A stretch of 16,734 nucleotides of DNA. It comes from CAZUMJ01 sp964621605. GTDB lineage: Bacteria > Actinomycetota > Acidimicrobiia > Acidimicrobiales > Iamiaceae. The first letter of the stretch is position 1. Each line of letters opens with the position of its first letter. The notes under the pieces were generated by a model. It did not search any database, had not been told where the DNA came from, and saw only the letters and a list, made by a program, of their open reading frames with translations. The position numbers were made by a program, and so were the translations under genes. The stretch is from the NCBI GenBank assembly GCA_964621605.1, contig CAZUMJ010000051.1, positions 1 through 16,734 on the forward strand, written 5' to 3'. Below, one piece after another: positions 7,649-14,093 of the stretch.

Positions 7649-7741
7649 ATGTCGAAGCGGACGCTCAAGAAGAAGATCAACGCCCGCCGCAAGAAGGCCA
7701 ACCACGGCACCAAGCCGAACGCTGGCAAGCGCGGTAGCTGA
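7649..7741 (+). CDS. Small basic ribosomal protein, bL37-like (30 aa)
   Basis: Thirty residues, half of them basic, beginning MSKRTLKKK and holding 'ARRKKANHGTKPNAG'. The RRKK-ANHG-x-x-PN core matches what I know of bL37, the tiny actinobacteria-specific 50S subunit protein first seen in mycobacterial ribosome structures, although this copy is a few residues longer at its C-terminus. Evidence that it is real: a TANNNT box in the leaderless position, a perfect hairpin 24 nt after the stop, and an ATG-to-TGA frame in an otherwise uncoding strip between ychF and the histidine kinase. Divergent from ychF, a translation factor. An alternative would be another short Lys/Arg-rich ribosomal protein of the COX24/AURKAIP1 type, which fits less well. 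Confidence 0.75.
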   Translation: MSKRTLKKKINARRKKANHGTKPNAGKRGS

Positions 7742-7764
7742 CCACCCTCATCATCCAACACCCG

Positions 7765-7791
7765 CGATGCCCGCCCCTGTGGCGGGCATCG
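7765..7791 (+). terminator. Hairpin after the bL37-like gene
   Basis: CGATGCCCGCC and GGCGGGCATCG form a perfect 11-bp stem around CCTGT. It sits 23 nt after the stop codon and lacks a downstream U-tract, as is usual for terminator hairpins in high-GC actinobacteria. Best read as the transcription terminator of the small gene. Confidence 0.65.
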
Positions 7792-7837
7792 GCGCGTTCG
7801 ACGATCCGGTGTATCTCCGAGGTGGCTCCCACCGCAC

Positions 7838-7855
7838 GGTGTGGATTTCCACACC
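7838..7855. repeat. Perfect 8-2-8 palindrome, operator-like
   Basis: GGTGTGGATTTCCACACC is a perfect inverted repeat with a two-base centre, the symmetry expected of a dimeric regulator's operator. A short hairpin (GGTGG-CTC-CCACC, 7821-7833) stands just before it. Which protein, if any, binds is unknown. Confidence 0.45.
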
Positions 7856-7943
7856 CTCGATTCGCCAGCCAGCCCACTTCCGCACACCGCCGTCAGCAGG
7901 TTCAATGAGCCCACGGCACGGGGTGGAAACACCTCAACGCTCT

Positions 7944-7979
7944 CCGGTGGAGAGACCGGGCGGATGGTCTCTCCACCGG
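7944..7979. repeat. Perfect 14-bp inverted repeat, 8-nt loop
   Basis: CCGGTGGAGAGACC and GGTCTCTCCACCGG flank GGGCGGAT. A perfect 14-bp GC-rich stem is far beyond chance for this strip. There is no U-tract. It could be a second terminator, an attenuator or processing site in the leader of the kinase mRNA, or part of a small RNA. Confidence 0.6.
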
Positions 7980-8058
7980 CGAACCGTGTTGCTCGGCCGC
8001 CACCTTCGGCTCCAGGGCACACGATCGGGTCGGGGCGCGCGACCCGGCGGCGGGAACC

Positions 8059-8088
8059 GTCGATGGGCCCTGGCGGAGGGCCATCGAC
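8059..8088. repeat. Inverted repeat with one bulge upstream of the histidine kinase
   Basis: GTCGATGG and CCATCGAC pair perfectly; three further CCC/GGG pairs form inside if G8067 bulges out, leaving loop TGGCGGA. It lies 87 nt before the chosen kinase start. Confidence 0.45.
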
Positions 8089-8134
8089 ACCACGCCCCCT
8101 CGACGACGCCGAGCGCGGCCCCGGGTGTCGTCGC

Positions 8135-8140
8135 TACGCT
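8135..8140 (+). promoter_or_regulatory. Weak candidate -10 box for the histidine kinase
   Basis: TACGCT fits TANNNT and is 34 nt before the ATG at 8175 (19 nt before an alternative GTG at 8160). No recognisable -35 is present, so this is a low-confidence suggestion. Confidence 0.25.
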
Positions 8141-8174
8141 CGTGGCCTCACAACGCGGAGTGACGACGAGCGAC

Positions 8175-10334
8175 ATGACCATCCAACCAGGCATGGCTGT
8201 CGCGCACCCATCGGTCGTGTCCGAGGCTGACGCCGCTCCCATGAACCCGGGGCGTCCCCGGCTGCGCGCCGCCGTCTGCATCACGTTGGGTGTCGCAACC
8301 GCGGGCCTGCTCTCAACCGGGCTCACCACCGGCGCAGCAGGAGCCGAACCCACGGCCGCGGTCCTTCGCACCCTTGCGCTCGTGGGGTGGCTCGTCGGAG
8401 GGCTCGTCATCTGGCGTCAGGGACGGCTCCTGGCGCCGGTGCTGCTCGCAGCGACAGGCGCCGCTTCTGCCGCATCCCTCGGCGCCGCTCGTCTGGCTTT
8501 GCATCCGGCCCTCGCCGACCCGCAGCCGGCCCGCGTGTTGGAGATGGTGGGTGGTGCGTTGGCCACGGCGTTCTTCTTCCACGCGATCGTGGCCATGCCA
8601 GAAGGCTGCCTGGCCAACCCGATGCTGCGTCGCATCGGTGCCGCCATCTACACCACGTGCCTCATCGCAGCGGGTGTCCTTGTCAGCCTGTCACCACCGA
8701 ACGCCCGCACGCTCGCACGCGTCCTCGTCGCCCTCGTGATCGGTCTCGTCGGCGTCGCTGCCGCGTTCACGCTGTCTCGCTACCACCGCCTCCCGGCTGC
8801 CGATCGCCGCACCGGGCAATGGATCGGCACAGGTGCCGCGCTCGCGGCGTGCCTGCTCGTCCTGCTCATGGTCATGTTCGCATTGCTCAACTGGCCATCC
8901 GATCCGCTGGCGGCCGCATTCCTGGCGAGCCTCCCCATGCCTCTCGCGGTTGCAAGTGACGAGACCTCCCTGTCTCGCCGAAGCGACCGTGCGCTGGTGC
9001 GCAGCCTCACGTGGCTCGGTGCCATCGTCGCGGCGGGGGTGATCACGGTCGCCGTCATCCTCGGCTCGGCTCACCGCCCCGACGCGGATGAGCGGCCGTT
9101 CGTCGCGGCAACGCTGCTCGCCGGCATCATCGTGCTCGGGGCATGGGAGCCGATCCGCCGCGTGGCGCGGCGCCGGGCCACCCACTTCACCTATGGCGAT
9201 CGACCTGAGCCAGACGCGGCCCTGAGCTTGCTGTCGTCGCGTCTCAATCGGTCCGTCCCCTTGGGACAACTCCTCGACGAGCTCGCCGACATGCTGCGGC
9301 ACACGCTCGGGCCGGCCGGAGCAACGATCTGGACCGGGCACGGTCGCCACCTCAACGTCGCCGCGACGACGGTGCGCGATGCGGGGCAGCTCGCCCTCGA
9401 CGACGCCACCCATCGCGCCCTGCTCATGGGCGCAGTCCCAGATGCGCGTGCACACGCAGAAGCGTTGCTCCCCGCGTGTGGTGGGGCATCGACGGACGCC
9501 ATCCACGTCGCCGCAGTCTCCCACCAGGGCCAGCTACTCGGTTTGATCGCGGTGCGCCGACCAGCTCGCGGAGAGCCGTTCACCGAAGGCGACGATCGCA
9601 TCCTGCAGGACGTCGCCGTCCACCTGGGGCTGGCGCTGCACAACGCACAGCTTGACGCAACCCTGAGCAGCACCCTCATCGAGCTCCGCCAACAGGCGGC
9701 CGAGCTCGAGGCGTCACGGGCCCGTTTGGTGTCTGCCGCCAACACCGAGCGGCGCAGGCTCGAGCGGAACCTGCACGACGGCGCGCAGCAGCAGCTCGTC
9801 GGCCTTGCCGTCACGATCGGCATCACACGTGACCTCGTTCGGCGCGATCCGGACGAGGCGGCACGCCTCCTCGGCGCGATGGCAAACGACCTTCGCGGCG
9901 CGATCGACGAGCTTCGCAACCTCGCGCGCGGCATCTACCCCCCGCTCCTCGCGGACCGAGGCCTCGGAGAGGCGGTGGGCGCCGCGGCGCGGCGAAGTCC
10001 GTTGCCTGTCTCGCTCACGTCCTCGCTTTCCGCCCGGTACTCCCCCGACGTCGAGGCAGCGGTGTACTTCTGTTGCCTCGAGGCACTCCAGAACGTCAGC
10101 AAGCACGCGCCTGACGCTGCCGTGTCGATCGACCTCAGCGAACTCGACCGACAACTGTGCTTCGAGGTGCGCGACGACGGACCCGGTTTCGACCCGCGGA
10201 CTGTGCCACGAGGCGATGGCCTGGTGAACATGACCGACCGAGTCGGCGCCCTCGGCGGGCGCGTCGAGCTCAGCAGCACCCCGGGGTCGGGCACCGCGGT
10301 GCGCGGATGGATCCCCGTGGCAGATCTCGCCTAG
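8175..10334 (+). CDS. Polytopic GAF-containing NarL-type sensor histidine kinase
   Basis: 719 residues from ATG 8175 (MTIQPGMAVAHP). Residues ~31-330 hold about ten hydrophobic segments, one with 'FFFHAIVAMPEG', like the membrane sensor halves of many actinobacterial kinases. Residues ~350-490 are GAF-like, ending in 'DDRILQDVAVHLGLALHNAQL'. A short coiled linker (500-525) leads to HisKA_3 with 'ERRRLERNLHDGAQQQL', phospho-acceptor His534. The HATPase domain has the N-box 'EALQNVSKHA' (Asn640), 'DDGPGFD' (667-673) and 'GDGLVNMTDRVGALGG'. It should autophosphorylate and pass phosphate to a NarL-type regulator; the one encoded convergently at 10946-11617 is the natural candidate. No ligand can be inferred. 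The start could also be GTG 8160 or ATG 8241, just before the first membrane segment. Confidence 0.93.
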   Translation: MTIQPGMAVAHPSVVSEADAAPMNPGRPRLRAAVCITLGVATAGLLSTGLTTGAAGAEPTAAVLRTLALVGWLVGGLVIWRQGRLLAPVLLAATGAASAASLGAARLALHPALADPQPARVLEMVGGALATAFFFHAIVAMPEGCLANPMLRRIGAAIYTTCLIAAGVLVSLSPPNARTLARVLVALVIGLVGVAAAFTLSRYHRLPAADRRTGQWIGTGAALAACLLVLLMVMFALLNWPSDPLAAAFLASLPMPLAVASDETSLSRRSDRALVRSLTWLGAIVAAGVITVAVILGSAHRPDADERPFVAATLLAGIIVLGAWEPIRRVARRRATHFTYGDRPEPDAALSLLSSRLNRSVPLGQLLDELADMLRHTLGPAGATIWTGHGRHLNVAATTVRDAGQLALDDATHRALLMGAVPDARAHAEALLPACGGASTDAIHVAAVSHQGQLLGLIAVRRPARGEPFTEGDDRILQDVAVHLGLALHNAQLDATLSSTLIELRQQAAELEASRARLVSAANTERRRLERNLHDGAQQQLVGLAVTIGITRDLVRRDPDEAARLLGAMANDLRGAIDELRNLARGIYPPLLADRGLGEAVGAAARRSPLPVSLTSSLSARYSPDVEAAVYFCCLEALQNVSKHAPDAAVSIDLSELDRQLCFEVRDDGPGFDPRTVPRGDGLVNMTDRVGALGGRVELSSTPGSGTAVRGWIPVADLA

Positions 10335-10423
10335 CAGCGTCGCCAACGCGCTCCCAACGCGTCGCGGCCAAAGGGGGAACCGGCGAGTCCCTCGGGTACG
10401 GACGGCCGTCGGTGTGGGGCGCG

Positions 10424-10891
10424 TCAGCCCTGCGCAGACCCGTCGAGGTACTCGACAGGCGCCGCGTGGTGCTCCCAGACGTCGAGGAGCACGCTCGCCG
10501 AGAGGTCTTCTTTGCGTAGGTACGCCCGTGCGCCGCAGGTGCGAACCTGCTCGCGGAGGTCGCACACGTCGTAGGTGGAGCACAGCACCACGATGGGGCC
10601 GCTTCCCCGCTGGCGTAGTTCGTCTGCGAGCTGGATGCCGTCACGGCCCGGCAGGTTCACGTCGAGGAGGAGCAGGTCGACGTCGTCGGCTGCAAGCAGA
10701 TCGCCAAGCCCGTCACCTCCCTCGGCTGACCCCGCCCAGGTCAGGCATGCATGATGGTCGACGATGCCTCGCACGGCGTCGCGAAACGACGGTTGGTCGT
10801 CGATCACACCGATTCGCACAGGCCTCGCCAACACACCCACCACAGGCGCATCTTCGCGGAGTTTCCCAAGACCCGACAGGGCGTAGGCCAC
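10424..10891 (-). CDS. Receiver-only response regulator
   Basis: A CheY-like receiver domain with no output domain: 155 residues from GTG 10891. Acidic pocket Asp31-Asp32 ('GVIDDQPS'), phospho-acceptor Asp77 ('LLLLDVNLPG'), Ser105/Thr106 ('VVLCSTYD') and Lys117 ('AYLRKEDL') are all present, so it should be phosphorylatable. After Lys117 only ~38 residues remain, ending 'VEYLDGSAQG'. The first ~24 residues do not belong to the fold; GTG 10834 or TTG 10831, both just before 'ARPVRIGVIDDQ', are equally plausible starts. It faces the histidine kinase gene tail to tail (89 bp apart) and follows the NarL-type regulator after 54 bp. Possible roles are a phosphate sink or an intermediate acting by protein contact. 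Confidence 0.88.
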   Translation of the reverse strand: MAYALSGLGKLREDAPVVGVLARPVRIGVIDDQPSFRDAVRGIVDHHACLTWAGSAEGGDGLGDLLAADDVDLLLLDVNLPGRDGIQLADELRQRGSGPIVVLCSTYDVCDLREQVRTCGARAYLRKEDLSASVLLDVWEHHAAPVEYLDGSAQG

Positions 10892-10922
10892 CCGTCAGGG
10901 GTGTAGCTAGCCTCCCCTCGCG

Positions 10923-10943
10923 ACACCCTCGCTGCGGAGGTGT
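10923..10943 (-). terminator. Possible hairpin after the NarL-type regulator gene
   Basis: ACACCCTC and GAGGTGT pair with one bulged C around GCTGCG, two bases beyond the stop codon of the minus-strand regulator. No U-tract. It could attenuate read-through into the receiver-only gene. Confidence 0.3.
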
Positions 10944-10945
10944 GC

Positions 10946-11617
10946 TCAGGCGCCGTCGCTCCCGGCCAGGTAGACGAGGACGGCCTTCACGCGACGGTTC
11001 ACGTCGACCTCCTCGGACAGCCCCAGCTTCGAGAAGATGCTGTTGGAGTGCTTCTCGATGGCTCGCTCGCTCAGCACCAACGCGGCCGCGATGGCGGCGT
11101 TGCTCTTTCCTGTCGCCATCTCGCAGAGCACCTGCGTCTCGCGTGGGGTGAGCACGTCGAGGCGCGAATGGCTCGGGCGCGTCGACGCACCCACCAGCGC
11201 ATCGACCACCTCGGGGTCGACGACCGACCCACCGTCCGCGACGGCCTCGACAGCCGCCACCAGCTCGTCCGCATCCGAGACCCGCTCCTTCAGCAGGTAG
11301 GCGCGACCTTGCGATCCACCGTCGAGCAGCGCCAACGCATACTCAGGCTCGACGTACTGGCTCAGCACGACGACGCCGACATCGGGATGGCTGCGACGCA
11401 GGGCCGCCGCTGCACGGATGCCTTCGTCCGACCCGGTAGGGGGCATGCGGATATCGGTCACCACCACATCAGGACGGTGCTCGTCGACGCAGCGAAGCAA
11501 CTCCTCGCCGTCGGCGCAGGTCGCAACGACATCGATCCCGCCTTGCGCACCGAGGATGCGCGCCACGCCGTCGCGCAGCAACGTGTTGTCCTCGGCGAGC
11601 AGCACCCGGATCGACAT
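10946..11617 (-). CDS. NarL/FixJ-type response regulator with LuxR helix-turn-helix
   Basis: 223 residues. The receiver (1-120) has Glu9-Asp10, phospho-acceptor Asp55 in 'VVVTDIRMPP', Ser86 in 'VVVLSQY' and Lys110 in 'AYLLKERV'. The linker is followed by a LuxR-type DNA-binding domain starting 'LDVLTPRETQVLCEMATG' and containing the recognition helix region 'LVLSERAIEKHSNSIFSKLGL'. A transcription factor activated by phosphorylation, most likely by the NarL-type kinase at 8175-10334. ATG 11617 is preferred over a longer upstream frame because GAGGA lies 7 nt before it and 'SIRVLLAEDN' is the true beginning of a receiver. It lies 44 nt downstream of the Ser/Thr kinase gene on the same strand, so co-transcription is likely. 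Confidence 0.95.
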   Translation of the reverse strand: MSIRVLLAEDNTLLRDGVARILGAQGGIDVVATCADGEELLRCVDEHRPDVVVTDIRMPPTGSDEGIRAAAALRRSHPDVGVVVLSQYVEPEYALALLDGGSQGRAYLLKERVSDADELVAAVEAVADGGSVVDPEVVDALVGASTRPSHSRLDVLTPRETQVLCEMATGKSNAAIAAALVLSERAIEKHSNSIFSKLGLSEEVDVNRRVKAVLVYLAGSDGA

Positions 11618-11624
11618 TCGTGCA

Positions 11625-11629
11625 TCCTC
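11625..11629 (-). promoter_or_regulatory. Shine-Dalgarno fixing the NarL-type regulator start
   Basis: GAGGA on the minus strand with 7 nt spacing to ATG 11617. It argues against a ~42-residue Arg-rich N-terminal extension that the open frame would allow. Confidence 0.6.
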
Positions 11630-11661
11630 GCGTGCGGGAGCCGTCGGTGGCGAGGACCCTC

Positions 11662-13530
11662 TCACCGAGGCAGTGGCCAGATGTCGGGGCGCAACCACAA
11701 CCCTCCGGCGGCTGCGGCGCCGCACGTGAGCACGACTGCCCACCCACGCACCCCGACCCGCCCGTCTTCCGTCAGCAGCCCACTCAGCACATGCTGCAAC
11801 CCGGTTCCGCTCCGAAATCCACGAGCGTCAGCGCGTGCCGGGATGACGACCATGGCCGCGACGAGGGCTCCACCGACGCGCAGCACGGCGCTGCGCACGA
11901 AGCCGAGCGACGCGTTCCCGCCTGCAAGGTGCGCCCCGAGAAGGGCCAACGCGCCGAGCGCATATGCAGGGACGGAGCGCATGGCGCTCATGAGCACGTT
12001 GCGCACCAGGTGCAGCGGGACGACAGCGCCAGGCGTGGCGCGCTGCCACGCCCGGCGGGCCAACCCGACCGACTGTCGATGCCGATGTGCCACGACGTCG
12101 CCAACCGTTGCGAGCACGGGCAACACCACCAGGCTCAGCACGGCCGTCACCAGCACGGGCGTCGACGATGCAAGGGCAAGGGCGGCGCCGCCCGCGGCGA
12201 ACGTCAGCCAGCGACGTCCCCGGGGGTGGGGCCCGACGACCGGGGGCACCGCGCGTGCACGTGGAGACGTCGCAAGGTCGGGGCCAGGTCTCGGCCCGAG
12301 CGGTGCGGCATGGAACGCGGAGGAAGCGCCCACCACGGAGGGGCCGGCGGCGACCACGGTTGCGCCCGACTCGTATGCGGGACCGGCGACGTGCGTCGCG
12401 GCGCGAGTCGGTAACGCGGGCGCGGCGCTCGACAAGCTCACCTCCGTCGGAGGCCGCCCACCCTGCGGGTCGGTTTGATCTGCAGAGACACCGATGGGGG
12501 TGGTGGCGTGCCCGGCTACCACGGCCCGAGATGCGTCCGCGAGGCGTGATCGGGCCCCCGCATCCAGCCCGTTGAGCCCCAGGCGATCGAGGAACGCCCG
12601 CGCACTCGCCGGGCGGTGCGCCGGCTGAAGCTCGAGCCCATCGAGGACACCGTCGCTGAGCAGCTTCGGCACGCCGGGCACGAGCGAAGCGGGAGTTGGC
12701 AAGGCAGTCCCGGCCTGACGTTCGAACGCGCTGGGCGGGGTGCGGGCCGTCAACATGCGGTAGAGGGTCGCTGCAAGCCCGTACACGTCGGTGGACGGGC
12801 CGAACGGGCCTTCGCCGCTGTACTGCTCGGGAGGAGCGAATCCCGGTGTCACCATGCGCGTCAGCGCGGCGGTGGCGTCCTCCCCGTAGCGGCGTGCAAG
12901 CCCAAAGTCGATGAGCACCACCCGGCCCGAGGTCGTCACGATCACATTCGTCGGGTTGACGTCGCGATGCAGCAGGCCCGCTCCGTGAATCGCCTCGAGC
13001 GCCTCTCCCACGCGCGCCGCCACGTCGAGGACCTCTACCGCAGCGAAGGGACAACCCCGATGATCGAGCAGCTGCGCCAACGTCGCTCCCTCGAGGCGCT
13101 CCATCACCAGGTACGCGGTGTTGTGCGCCTCGAACACCTCGTACACGCGCACGATGCCGGGGTGCGTGAAGCGCGCCAAGCCTCGTGCCTCACGCAGGAA
13201 GCGCTCGGTGGCGACCTGGAAGTCGGCCTGTCCGCGCGGCTCGGGCAGCACGTTGCCCTCGCGGCGCACCGCTCCTGGAGGGAACAACTCCTTGAGCGCG
13301 ACCCGCCGCTGCAAGCGCTCGTCATCCACCTCATAGGTGATGCCGAACCCACCGCGACCGAGCAGCCGGCGCACGACGAAGCGATCGACGAGGCGGGTGC
13401 CGATCGGGAGCTCGTGCGCGATGAGCAACGTGCCTCCGCACCATGCGCACACCAGCCAGGTCGCCTCGGTGGTCGCGCCGCATCCGGGGCAGCGCGCGCT
13501 GGGCGCGGGCAGGGTGGCTGGCTCGATCAC
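11662..13530 (-). CDS. Ser/Thr protein kinase with N-terminal zinc ribbon and hydrophobic C-terminus
   Basis: 622 residues. A zinc ribbon comes first (Cys14, Cys17, Cys28, Cys31: 'CPGCG...CAWCG'). The kinase domain (~44-315) has glycine loop 'LLGRGGFGITYEV' (56-68), Lys80 in 'VALKELFPPG', catalytic 'LLHRDVNPTNVIV' with Asp170, 'IDFGLARR' with Asp188, and 'GFAPPEQYSGEGPFGPSTDVYGLAATLY'. All core residues are present, so it should be active; 'HRDVNPTN' departs from the usual HRDxKPxN by Asn for Lys. A Pro/Ala-rich linker of ~120 residues leads to a hydrophobic region (~430-620) with about four membrane segments. There are no PASTA repeats, so it is not a PknB-type cell-wall sensor. Start GTG 13530 is 12 nt after the DUF983 stop. 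It may link Ser/Thr phosphorylation to the neighbouring two-component genes. Confidence 0.9.
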   Translation of the reverse strand: MIEPATLPAPSARCPGCGATTEATWLVCAWCGGTLLIAHELPIGTRLVDRFVVRRLLGRGGFGITYEVDDERLQRRVALKELFPPGAVRREGNVLPEPRGQADFQVATERFLREARGLARFTHPGIVRVYEVFEAHNTAYLVMERLEGATLAQLLDHRGCPFAAVEVLDVAARVGEALEAIHGAGLLHRDVNPTNVIVTTSGRVVLIDFGLARRYGEDATAALTRMVTPGFAPPEQYSGEGPFGPSTDVYGLAATLYRMLTARTPPSAFERQAGTALPTPASLVPGVPKLLSDGVLDGLELQPAHRPASARAFLDRLGLNGLDAGARSRLADASRAVVAGHATTPIGVSADQTDPQGGRPPTEVSLSSAAPALPTRAATHVAGPAYESGATVVAAGPSVVGASSAFHAAPLGPRPGPDLATSPRARAVPPVVGPHPRGRRWLTFAAGGAALALASSTPVLVTAVLSLVVLPVLATVGDVVAHRHRQSVGLARRAWQRATPGAVVPLHLVRNVLMSAMRSVPAYALGALALLGAHLAGGNASLGFVRSAVLRVGGALVAAMVVIPARADARGFRSGTGLQHVLSGLLTEDGRVGVRGWAVVLTCGAAAAGGLWLRPDIWPLPR

Positions 13531-13542
13531 GGCGTCGCGAGG

Positions 13543-14046
13543 CTAGCGGTGCTCTGGCGGGCCCGATCCGCGCAACCCGCAGCCATGCGGCTCGCCGTCG
13601 TGGTCGTCGTCCGGTCGGTCGCTCACCGCGTCGAGTGCGCCCACGATCTCGTCGAGTGCGATCGGTTCTGTCACAAGGTGGATCGCTGCCCACAGCAGGC
13701 GAGAGAACGGGTACAGCAGGACCGGCAGGAGGAGCCCGCCGCAGATGGCCCCGGTGACCAGCCACGCGATCGGGGCGTCTGGGTGGTTGCTCTCACGCAC
13801 AGCGAGCCAGATGAAGAAGCCGAACAGCACGAACTCGGTGAGGAAGAGGTTGACCATGTAGCCACCGAAGAAGAACTCGTCGTCGCCTCGGTCGAACCGA
13901 TACCCACACCGCCCGCAGCGCTCACGCAGGCGAAGCCACCGCCTGAACTGGTGACCCCCTCCGCAGCGCGGGCACCGCAAGAGGAACGCTCGAAGGACCG
14001 CCCGACGGATCGTCACCGTGGGGACGAGCACATCGGCAACCGTCAC
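13543..14046 (-). CDS. DUF983 family zinc-ribbon membrane protein
   Basis: 167 residues. 'LLRCPRCGGGHQF' and 'CGRCGYRF' supply four Cys (25, 28, 44, 47), as in the DUF983 family, followed by the conserved aromatic 'DDEFFFGGYMVNLFL' and two membrane segments (~62-83 and ~91-115). The C-terminal tail (~135-167) is Asp- and His-rich and looks disordered. Family function is unknown. The GTG start at 14046 has no clear Shine-Dalgarno; a later GTG at 'TIRRAVLRAFLLRC' is possible. It lies 47 nt downstream of the RCCR-like gene and 12 nt upstream of the kinase start, so the three minus-strand genes could be one transcript. Confidence 0.85.
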   Translation of the reverse strand: MTVADVLVPTVTIRRAVLRAFLLRCPRCGGGHQFRRWLRLRERCGRCGYRFDRGDDEFFFGGYMVNLFLTEFVLFGFFIWLAVRESNHPDAPIAWLVTGAICGGLLLPVLLYPFSRLLWAAIHLVTEPIALDEIVGALDAVSDRPDDDHDGEPHGCGLRGSGPPEHR

Positions 14047-14093
14047 CTCGTCGGGCCGACCACCTCGACGTCGACGCCTTGGTGGAGCAAACG

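Larger units (their letters stand above)
7742..8174 (+). other. 433-bp intergenic region rich in inverted repeats
   Basis: Lies between the bL37-like gene and the histidine kinase. The kinase frame stays open back to 7767, but the translation there is Pro/Arg/His-rich, has no recognisable fold and contains the hairpins, so I treat it as untranslated. It holds five inverted repeats (7765-7791, 7821-7833, 7838-7855, 7944-7979, 8059-8088) and a TACGCT -10-like box at 8135-8140. The segments CGAGG (7818-7822) and CCTCG (7855-7859) could also pair and enclose two of the small hairpins. I recognise no known riboswitch or RNA family. Confidence 0.5.

Noticed and set aside
7767..8174. 136-codon N-terminal extension of the histidine kinase frame.
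   Set aside because: The translation is low-complexity (Pro, Arg, His) and the DNA holds several inverted repeats, including the bL37 terminator. A sensible start exists at 8175.
10335..10423. Possible bidirectional terminator between the convergent histidine kinase and receiver genes.
   Set aside because: Only a short palindrome (GACGGCCGTC, 10401-10410) and a direct repeat (CCAACGCG twice) are present; no convincing hairpin with tail.
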